Positions 56,379 to 64,000 of a stretch of DNA of 64,000 nt are shown here, one piece after another (within the stretch, counting starts at the first letter, position 1; each line of letters starts with the position of its first letter). Under the pieces are notes generated by a model. It was given only the letters and a program-made list of their open reading frames with translations. It was not told the origin of the DNA and ran no database searches. The translations under genes and the position numbers were made by a program. The DNA is from Eutreptiella sp. 'Long Island Sound 2002' (taxonomy: Eukaryota > Euglenozoa > Euglenophyceae > Eutreptiales > Eutreptiaceae): NCBI GenBank assembly GCA_964036045.1, contig OZ038385.1:63765670-63829669 (forward strand). The letters run 5' to 3'.

Positions 56379-59300
56379 TATCAGGAGCAACCTGGACAGC
56401 CCTCCGGGCCTATCAACGTGGCATGCGAGCCACATCCACGTGCCCGTACTGCGGCAATGCTCCGGAAAACGAGGAGCACATTTTTTGGCAGTGTTCAGCC
56501 TGGAGCACGGTGCGGGACACCCACCTGCCGGGCATCAGGACGGCGGCAGCACAGATCACAGGCCTTCCCCTCATGGACCAGTGGCCCTCATGTTTACGAC
56601 TTTGTGGGTTAGCCCCAGAGTTAGACACAGACAGCGTCAAGTCAGGGACAGCGCTCGCATTCATGACAGCTCTGCACAATATGTTAGTAGCCGTCTTGCA
56701 GGCCCGCAAGTTACGAGACACACAATCCCCCATGCTTTTCATGGGGTCGAGCCTCTCACAGCAGCTTCGGCAATACCCGTACCACCAACTGGTGGGACCC
56801 CTCCCCAGACCGGAAGACAAAGGGTTACTTCTTTTGCGTACCCCTAAGAAGGTGGAATGGCAGTGGGAAATGCCCTTTTTGGCGGACCTGCTGCGCTGGC
56901 TGAGGGAACTGCACTGGGCCCCTGAACCAGGCACGGTGACGTTCTTGGAACTTGCACTGGACTTTGAGGAATTTGCGCAACGCACCCTCCCACACGCTCC
57001 ACAGGCAAAATTTAAGGGCACCACCCTTTCGCTGCAAGAGAGAGGCCGGGTCTTACGACTGGCAATGGCAAATGCGCAGCGCCTGGTCACCAAAGGCCAT
57101 TTGCATCCGGCGCGTGTGGTCACACGCTGCAGCTCTTTAGTTCCTTTGGGGGGGCCGGCACTCTGCGGCCTGAACTGCCGCCCTTATTTCACTTGCCGCA
57201 GTGCCATGAACATGCACGTTCAGCAGTTAGCGGCATACTGTGAGCGCACATGGGCCACCAAGGTTGGTCTCAACAGGATACACAAATTGCGCCCGCACAC
57301 ACACAGGCCACGCAGAACAGCGCAGGAAGTGGAGGAGCATCGGCTACAGCGTGCACTCCAGGGGAATCTGCAGTTGGGGCTGGCCCCGCCCTCGGAGCAG
57401 ACCACTTTTGCCAAAGGGGGGGGGGGCTGCTCCTCCTTTGCAGCTGATTTCTTCCCTGTGATAGGGGATGGGAAGCTCCCACAGCGCCCCTACACCAGGA
57501 CACGCAGGCGCGCAAACACACACAGGGGGCCACCACCGGCGCCGCCGGCTGATCCGTCAAAGTGTGCCCAGCACTCGGCTGACGCATGCACGACCTGCAA
57601 GAGATTTCGGCGCACAGCTGAAGCGTGCTGTGCGCTGGGACATCACGCTGATGACCACATAGCACGCAGACCGCAACTGCAACTGTGCCCACTGCATGGC
57701 CTGCCACCGTGCCCGAGGTGCACACTCAAGCAAAGGGGAGTGCGCCACTGCTGTCAGCGGGGACACCATAAAGTGTGCACCCCAGTGCCTGCGCGCCGGA
57801 AACGCCCACTTGCTGCACATGCACAACTGCCCAACAAACGACCACGCCTGCAAGGGCCTGCACGTATCTCAACGGGTCTGCTGAGGTCCCCACACCAACC
57901 CCCCACCCCTCCAGCCCCCAAGCGCAGGAGGCCGAAAACACCCCCCCCTCCGTCCCCACCTGCCCCAGTTCCACGGGGGCTGGAGGAGACCGTGGCCGAG
58001 GATGTCGCCCGCCCGCTTTTCGTGACGAGGCACGGGAGAGCAAACACTCTGGATACTTAGCCAGTAAAATACAGAGGTTCTGATTCCGCAGAAGGGAGGG
58101 AAACAACGTCACAAAGAGGCCTCAGCAGACCTGAGCCAAATGGGGCGTCCAGCCCAACGCTGCACAAGGATCCACCTCTAAAAGTACAGATCACACACAC
58201 ACACACACACACCTCTAACCCATGGTTATTGCAACGATGTAGGATGTAGGAATGTTGAACCTCGCAGTTTGAGCATGATTGGACTGGAAGCCTTGGTATA
58301 TCCTCTAATCTACACCCCTCTCCCCAACTCTAGGTGGCTCCACCATACGGCTCTAAGGTACGTGCGAAGGGCACAACTTGGTGCATACACGTGGCGGAAG
58401 GGGCTAAACTCGGTCAAAACGGGCTCAAAATGGGCTCCAAACACTTGTTTGTGCACCCCCAATAGTCCAGGGTCACTTTTGGAAAAAACACGTTTTCGAC
58501 CCATTTTTCACCCATTTTTGCTCCCAAAACGGCCCCTTTTCAAGGCATATTGGGAATTTTCATGGACCAACCCGTCCCAATGGGCTCAAAATGGGCTAAA
58601 AACTATTGTTTGAGCATCCCAAATGGTCCAGTATCACTTTTGGAAAAACGCGTTTTTGACCCATTTCTGACCCATTTTTGGTCCCAAAACGACCCATTTT
58701 CAAGGCATTTTGGGATTTTCCATGGGCCAAAACCCGTCACCATGGGCTCAAAATGGACTAACAACACTTGTTTGAGCATCCCAAATGATCCAGGATCACT
58801 TTTGGTAAAATGCGTTTTTGACCCATTTTTGGACTCAAACCGGCCCATTTTCAAGGCATTTTGGCATTTTCCATGGCCCAAAACGCGTCACGACGAGCTC
58901 AAAACGGGCTAAAAACACTTGTTTGAGCATTCCAAGTGGTCTAGGAACAACTTTGGAAAAAATGATTTTTTTCGCCCTTGGGACCCTAGTGGACCCACCG
59001 TTGGCCCCCACCGTGTGCGGGCCGAGCTGCCCTCCGGCTCCACCAAAGGACCACTGGTACGGGGGTCTAGGCGTCTCGTTGGGCGAATTTGAGGCTTGGA
59101 AACCACAAAAAGTGGGGGGTTGGGGGTGGACTAGGTGCCCTCAGAATTCGGATTTGAGCCACGTAGCCCAAGATACGGCCCGTTCTTGGTTTTGGGCTTG
59201 TTTGACACAAACAACGCACATTTAGGCCATTTTTAGCCATTTTTGGGCCGTTTCTCGGACATATCGTGGAGCTAGAGGGCAGGAAAGGGCTCTTGGTCAC

Positions 59301-62300
59301 GGAGCAGTCGAGGCGCACGTGCAGTGTAGCAACCGTTTCCCTTCGTTTTGCCGTTTAGACTGGGTTTCGGGGCCGTTTTGGGCCAATAAAGGCTGTTTTG
59401 GGGCACAAATTGCGCAGATTTGGGAGGGCACCTTGCATTTGCAGCAATTTTTGATTCGAAGACAAGTATGGTACCCTCCATATGGTCCATGGGAACATGT
59501 ACCCGCACATGTATGGGCTGCACCTACGCAGGAGGACAATGATGATGAGGATGTTGTGGGTGACAATGGGGATGTATGTGCCCTTTGTTGCACCAAGTCT
59601 GACCCTGAGAAAATGTCCATGTGTGACAAGTGTCAGTTGCAATATTGTACAGATTGCATTGACACGCATACATGTGACAATGTCACGGTGCTTTAATTCA
59701 GCAACTGTGTCATGTTGTGCACACAAGTTGCTCATTCTGATTTTGTACTTACTGGACAATTGAACAGAAAGAAGGCCATGTGTTGTTGAGAGTGGGCATT
59801 TGGGGTTGCAACCATCGCTGTTCATGGCTTTCCGCATTTTGCACGATGTCTTATGTGGAGGGAAGGTAGCTTGCATTTGTCTTCAACTGCGGTAGTTCAA
59901 GTGACCTGAATTTAGGGGCCTTTGGAAGGGGTGGGCCTGGGGTCTCTTCGGGGGGAACCTAGTGTAAAAGTAGCGCGCAGTGCGCGGCAGTGCAAGGGCT
60001 CCCCTTTTGACTCCTCCCCTCTTTGGAGGCCCTGAGAAGGCAGGGGGTATGCAGCCACTTTGATCTTAGTGCTCGCGACGCGGCGTTGAGTGAGGGAGAG
60101 CCCCAAAAGCTCATGTACATTAATGGGCATAAGATACTTTTGTTGTACCTTTCTACTTTTTCCGAAAGGAAGTTTGTATTGGGGCTCTCGGGCTGAAGTA
60201 GTGCTTCTGACATCCGTAGGCGATGGAGGAAAGGAAGTGGCTAGTGGAGCATGACGTGTTGGACGATGTGGACCGATGCGACGCGTACGAAGTGTTGGAT
60301 GGGGTCGTGGACGCCTTCCACGGACGACTGATCCTGTGCCCGATCATGTACGGCTCTCTGCGTTCCCGGTGGTTTGCACAAGCAGCGAGCATCACCCGAG
60401 GCTTGTGTTTGCGTTGCCAGTCTTCAGACCCGCAAACTACGGCAGATGGGCTCATGGAAATCGTTGAAGCGCTGCACTTGTCCCGATCCGAAGGAAGTGC
60501 ACGCTTCAGAGGGGCGTTGCGCGGATTTGAAGCGTTGGATCTCAGTTCTTTGGATGAGGTGTGCGTGTGTGGGCAGGCAAGGGCCGGGTGGTTTTTATGA
60601 ACATATTCTTTCTGATGTCCGACCGCCATGGGTTGCGACCCCCGTCGGTTACCCTCCATTTGATTTGCCTCACGTCTCGAGTGGACGATGGGTTCAATGC
60701 TGTATTGCTTCATCGAAGCTCTTGCACCCCCCCCCCCCCTTCATATATCTCTGTTTCCCAACAACCCCCAATCACCCTCAACAACCCCTCACACCAGCGG
60801 ACACGTCAAAGCCCGCTCGAGCAAATCCTAAAATGTCACGGTGGTCATGCAGCTATCTGATCGTCGCTATGTTGGCTGCTGGTTCTTCACGCATGTCGTT
60901 CACCAACTGCGTCAGCGATGCCTGTATGGCAATGTGGGTGTGGACCTGGAGTCCTTGGATTGGCTATGGGCATCGACGCCCAGGCGCCTGCCACCTCCAA
61001 TGCATGTCCCCACATCTGTGGAGAGGCATAGGGGGGAGGAGAGGGGGTATGCAGTGCAGCAGCCCTTATGAGACCAAAGCTGCCATGCGATGCACAATGG
61101 TGTGACGGTTTGGGTGCATTTCTGCCTTTTTTCTTTCGGGGGGGGGGGGGGGGGACAGCGATCCTCCGCCCGCCCAAGTCCGCACAATTGTTTTGGGTGC
61201 TTCCAGTCTTCGGCTCTCAAGTGGTGCAACTGTATCATTGCAGGTGAGCTTTGCGAGGATGGCTATGGCCGACTGCCCCATGGGTGCCTTTGGCTGTGTT
61301 GGGGGGCTGCAGGTGTCGGTTGGGGAGATTCAGGGCGCCAGTTTGGGTCAGAACTCCTTCAGGGCCGTGGCTGGCCCTTATTCCCGCAGAATGGCATCGT
61401 GCTTCAGGGGCCAGGCAAATATGGGCACCTGAAGACAGCTCTGGGCACTTGTGGTGACGGACTCGTACGGAATTCCACGCGCACGCAGTGCAAAGTTTTG
61501 TATGTGGGCAAATACTGGAACTCTGGTTTTGGCTGCTTTCCACAAGTTTTTTGTTCCATTTGTTCCATTTTTTTCTGGCTTCCTATGCATTTGGGATGTG
61601 GCACCCATTGTCACCCATTTTTACCTGTTTTCAACCATTTTTACCCATTCTCCATCCCCACCATGGGGACCCTGAGAAGGCAGGGGTGATGTAGCCATTA
61701 TGAATGATGCAGCTATGCCGCCCAATTTAGGGCCCCCGAGAAGGCAGGGCATAGGTAGCCACTTCTGATTTTGTCCCCACTAGGGGGACCCCCGAGAAGG
61801 CAAGGCTGATGTAGCCATTCCGCCCACAAGTGGGCCCCCTTGGCCTCACATGCCTGAGTCTGTTTGGGCAGAGGAGGAGGCAACCATTGAGGAGGAGGAA
61901 AAGGATGACAGTATTTGTTGCCGATTGTGTGGCCATCGTCCCGGTGATATATCTGAGTGTGGCACTTGCCTCTTGAACATGTGTGCATGTTGCATGCCAC
62001 TGCATAGTTTTACCTTACGAGACTGAGTGGTTTGTTCATAGATACATTGGAGTACCAATGTGAAGGCAGTTTCATTATTGTCTTGTGGGCTTTGCTGCTT
62101 TGCCTTGCTAGCAGACAGGTGGCAGGTGATCTTGGGTGAGTTTCCCTGTAGGTGCACGCAGTGCGCACGCAGTGCAACAACATCGCCTTGGAGGGCACGC
62201 CGGATCGTGTGCACTCCTGTCCTCTGGTGTTCTGTGCAGGTCGCTTCTGAGGCGGACGCGGGTGGGGATGGCTGCAGCCTCAAAGTGCATGGCGACATCA

Positions 62301-63083
62301 ATGCGGCGATGTATGGGTTGTTGGACTCTGTGCTGACCATCCAGGGCCGGAAATTCACGAAGAGGGCGAAGAAGATTCACCTCGGGTTGGCCGTCAACAG
62401 CCTTAAGCTGCTGGCTCTCGTGAGCAAGTGGATGGCTAATGACAATGCGGACGACGAAGAGCGGGCAAAGATCGAGGTACATCATCGTGATGACGCACAT
62501 GACCCCTCGCAAAAAGGCCAGTCGCTGTTCGCTTGTTTGCGGGCTGTGGCTGCGTGCTTCTGTGCCGTACATATGCTGCGCCCGTGCGCCCGCGTTGTCG
62601 CGTGTGCTCCTGCTCGTGTGCCCTGCGCGCGCCCGTCCTCTGTGTGCCATGGCCTTGGCTGATGAGTGCGCAATGGGACGCTGTCTTCCACGCCTTGACG
62701 TTTCCTTCCATTTTGAAGGAATTGGCCCAAGAAATTGCGGACAAATTGGAGTCTGGAGACCAAGTGTATTTGCAGAGGACCCTGAACAGGTACGCCGTTC
62801 ACACAAGAAAGTGACCGATGTGCGCTTGTGTTGGTGCATGGATCAGCTCATGGCCTGGGTCTTTCGCTGCCCACCCCCCCCCCCCCCCCACCCCCAAGCC
62901 CCTGTTTGCCCAGGATTTTGACTGACCGGCCATCGGTTGCTGCCGCCGCTGAAGAGCAGCAATGCATCGTGTCCTTGGAAACCATCCGAGAGGCGCTGGA
63001 AGATCTCCCGGATGCAGATGAGAGGGATGTCGTGAAGTGGATGGGGGCAATCTTGAGGTGTGGCGCACCAGGTCTAAAAATGG
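54991..63083 (+). CDS. von Willebrand A-domain protein, multi-exon, 3' end outside window
   Basis: Exon 1 (54991-55476) begins ATG after TTGTTTAG and encodes a VWA domain with MIDAS motif DITGSM (D39, T41, S43), then GGDGPENTMAGLV and FIISDAPPHFENA. This resembles the VWA of the vwkA alpha-kinase class, which binds a divalent ion and partner proteins. Exon 2 (60220-60558) continues in phase 0 as ACSRE|AMEERKWLVEHDVL and LILCPIMYGSLRSRWFAQAA. Further exons: 60853 to about 61045 (LSDRRYVGCWFFTHVVHQL; end uncertain), 61244-61312 (FARMAMADCPMGAFG), 62240-62476 (GDINAAMYGLLDSVL), 62719-62789 (ELAQEIADKLESGDQVYLQR) and 62914-63083 (CIVSLETIREALEDLPDADE). No kinase domain is seen; the remainder lies past the window. 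The nested transposon complex ends 176 bp before the ATG. Confidence 0.75.
56300..56378 (+). repeat. (AT)n(AC)n microsatellite at the 5' edge of the truncated element
   Basis: About 28 AT dinucleotides followed by about 11 AC dinucleotides, running directly into retrotransposon sequence at 56379. Confidence 0.95.
56379..58191 (+). mobile_element. 5'-truncated copy of the non-LTR retrotransposon
   Basis: It matches 41238-43050 with a constant offset of 15,141 bp and no visible indel; reading frames in all phases are the same in both copies. It keeps the ORF2 C-terminal part (CCHC finger, Cys/His-rich tail, TAG at 58060) and the 3' UTR, then enters (AC)n at 58192-58211. Severe 5' truncation is typical of target-primed reverse transcription. 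The near-perfect match means a very recent event, or possibly gene conversion. Confidence 0.93.
58192..58290 (+). repeat. (AC)n and shared 3' flank unit
   Basis: The AC tract (58192-58211) is followed at 58254-58283 by GTTGAACCTCGCAG then TTTGAGCATGATTGGA, the same unit found beyond the full-length copy at 43179-43210. Confidence 0.8.
58410..58965 (+). repeat. Four tandem units of about 162 bp
   Basis: Each unit has GGGCTCAAAATGGGCT, CACTTGTTTGAGCATCCC, CACTTTTGGAAAA, TTTTTGACCCATTTTTG and TTTTCAAGGCATTTTGGG. Period checked at the CACTTTTGG blocks (58474, 58636, 58798, 58950). Confidence 0.85.
59400..59696 (+). CDS. Small Cys/His-domain ORF, diverged E-type
   Basis: The frame (open from 59319) reads LHLQQFLIRRQVWYPPYGPW, EHVPAHVW, an acidic Asp/Glu linker, then CALCCTKSDPEKMSMCDKC and QYCTDCIDTHTC, to TAA at 59694-59696. 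The DNA differs strongly from E1/E2, yet the protein keeps PPYGPWEHVP and every Cys/His. The following 300 bp align with the tail at 46.6-46.8 kb. It lies in sense orientation inside the VWA intron, so it belongs to a resident repeat rather than to the VWA gene. Confidence 0.55.
   Translation, partial: GAQIAQIWEGTLHLQQFLIRRQVWYPPYGPWEHVPAHVWAAPTQEDNDDEDVVGDNGDVCALCCTKSDPEKMSMCDKCQLQYCTDCIDTHTCDNVTVL
60000..60065 (+). repeat. Single 'GTTATGTAGCCA'-type unit
   Basis: GGAGGCCCTGAGAAGGCAGG then GGGTATGCAGCCACTTTG, just after the E-like tail GTAAAAGTAGCGCGCAGTGC. Confidence 0.65.
61664..61830 (+). repeat. Three 'GTTATGTAGCCA'-type units
   Basis: Units at 61664-61700, 61731-61760 and 61785-61820 share GACCCCCGAGAAGGCA then GGGNTGATGTAGCCA. 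Confidence 0.75.
61850..62026 (+). CDS. Small acidic Cys/His-domain ORF, most diverged copy
   Basis: After an acidic run (AEEEATIEEEEKDD) the frame reads CCRLCGHRPGDISECGTC then LNMCACCMPLHSF, to TGA at 62024-62026. The spacing C-x2-C-x9-C-x2-C-x4-C-x2-C-x3-H fits the E-type domain. Only the metal-ligand pattern and acidic linker are kept; the PPYGPWEHVP segment is absent. It may be a fragment. Confidence 0.4.
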   Translation: MPESVWAEEEATIEEEEKDDSICCRLCGHRPGDISECGTCLLNMCACCMPLHSFTLRD

Positions 63084-64000
63084 GTACGCTCATGCGCGGT
63101 GCCTTTTGAGCGGCTGTGCGTTGCCCCGCTGCGGAGGGTTTAGGTTCGGGAACACACTAAATGTCGCAACGACAGTCAGGCTATGATGGCCCACGGAGGG
63201 AAAAGATGTGATTAGTCTACATCCTGCTCCCGGATCTCCATGCAGCTGCTGAATGATTGAATTGGACCCTGTTGGCTTTGTCAGCAAAGGTTCGCCTGAC
63301 GTAGAGCTGTGCGGTGGTGTGGCATTCTACAGGGGATGTGCATGTACAAAGGCAATCTGATTTGAAATCAGTATTCGGATAGGCTGTTGGGAGTGACTGT
63401 CATGGGCATCTCCCATCTGCGTTTACACGCGGAGGGCCTCCCATGCCATGTCGGCTCAAAAGGGGGAGGGGGTTTTTTACGGGGGGCTGGGGTCACCGGG
63501 GAGAGGGTGGTGGGATCGTTTTTGAGTAAATGACGAGGTGGTGAAACTCATTGTCGTCACTCCTTGGACCCCCGCCACTCACAGGCATGTGACATTCAAC
63601 ATATGTGGGGTGTCGCCTGAACACCATTTCAGTCCAAAATTCTTTGCAGGCGATCTTCTTGTCAACCACTGATTGGTCCGATTTTTTTGCGTATGGGTCC
63701 AAAACCCTTCCCATGCCATGCTCCTTAAAGGGGGGAGGGCAAGGATGTATTAGAATGGCTGACGACCATTGGAGAAACCCCCCCCCCCCCCCCCGGGCCC
63801 AAGTAACCATAGTGGGAAAAAACGAAACTTGCCATTGGGAAAATTCTTGTCAAGCCATTTATACGCAGCCCCCTCCGCGGCAGAACGGCAGGACGGTCGC
63901 TGGATGTTGGGTCCGGGCTGACAAAAAAGCAACGCTGCACCACTGCCCCGTTCCCGTGGATCTGTCCCTGCGCAACAGGATGCTGCTGGTGAGGCTCGTG
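63084..64000 (+). other. Downstream VWA intron or intergenic, poly-C/G repeat near 63740
   Basis: No clear next exon was found. GTACGC at 63084 is a good donor, so the gene probably continues past the window. 63740-63800 holds ATGTATTAGAATGG and a C run, related to the small repeats at 34.1 and 35.0 kb. An AG acceptor near 63960 is possible but gives a frame shift. Confidence 0.35.

Larger units (their letters stand above)
55477..60219 (+). other. 4.7 kb intron of the VWA gene, filled with repeats
   Basis: Donor GAG|GTATGT and acceptor CATCCGTAG keep phase 0 and join ENACSRE to AMEERKWL. Contents: a C run (55638-55653), a dispersed-repeat unit (55885-56030), (AT)n(AC)n, a truncated non-LTR copy, four 162 bp tandem units and a Cys/His ORF. 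Confidence 0.75.
60559..62239 (+). other. VWA gene introns and candidate small exons
   Basis: Between the well-supported exons 60220-60558 and 62240-62476, two phase-0 candidate exons (60853 onward; 61244-61312) are preceded by acceptors GGTCATGCAG and TATCATTGCAG. Poly-C (60727-60741), poly-G (61138-61154), repeat units (61664-61825) and another Cys/His ORF occupy the rest. Confidence 0.5.

Overview
The window is eukaryotic nuclear DNA. Genes are split by GT-AG introns and lie about 5-15 kb apart. The space between them is filled with tandem arrays, dispersed repeats, poly-C/poly-G tracts and transposable elements of at least four classes. A major vault protein gene, a MAPK-like kinase, a KDZ transposase, an APE/RT non-LTR retrotransposon and a tyrosine-recombinase retroelement fit a large-genome protist. 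The GC-rich exons, AG|G...AG|G splice junctions and retroelement style suggest an alveolate alga (dinoflagellate or chromerid type). That placement is inference; no rRNA, organelle gene or spliced-leader sequence is present to settle it.

Layout. 173-4610 (+): the 3' part of the major vault protein gene in four exons. 5.6-7.8 kb: dispersed repeats, a poly-C minisatellite and a two-level tandem array. 8300-11614 (-): an apparently intact five-exon KDZ transposase. 11.8-14.6 kb: inverted repeat arrays and a GC-rich tandem block between poly-C ends. 15238-19060 (+): a two-exon gene fusing an MJ1316 domain, an endonuclease/exonuclease/phosphatase (EEP) domain, a 2H phosphoesterase and a primase-like domain. 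19-30 kb: mostly repeats and retroelement debris, with one small secreted cysteine-rich protein at 26231-26677. 31002-32423 (+): a MAPK-like kinase. 36.7-43.05 kb (+): a near full-length non-LTR retrotransposon lying between (AC)n tracts. 43-46.8 kb: decayed fragments.

47239-54810 is a nested transposon complex. A DNA transposon copy (here 'E2', TIR GGGGAACGTT/AACATTCCCC, TSD CTGTG) was split by a 6.5 kb tyrosine-recombinase retrotransposon with split direct repeats (A1...B1-A2-B2). That retrotransposon was itself interrupted inside its RT reading frame by a second copy of the same DNA transposon ('E1', TSD CGGAG). 54991-63083+ (+): a von Willebrand A-domain gene. Its 4.7 kb first intron holds a 5'-truncated, apparently identical copy of the non-LTR element. 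Five copies of a small Cys/His domain ending in CID-x-HTC-like spacing lie in repeats between 46.4 and 62.0 kb.

The host genes do not form an obvious pathway. The best candidates for new biology are the four-domain RNA-end/primase fusion protein, the E transposon family with its conserved zinc-binding ORF, the nested split-direct-repeat retroelement, and a non-LTR element that appears to target AC microsatellites. Splice sites and frames were read by eye and all family assignments rest on motif recognition; no database was searched.
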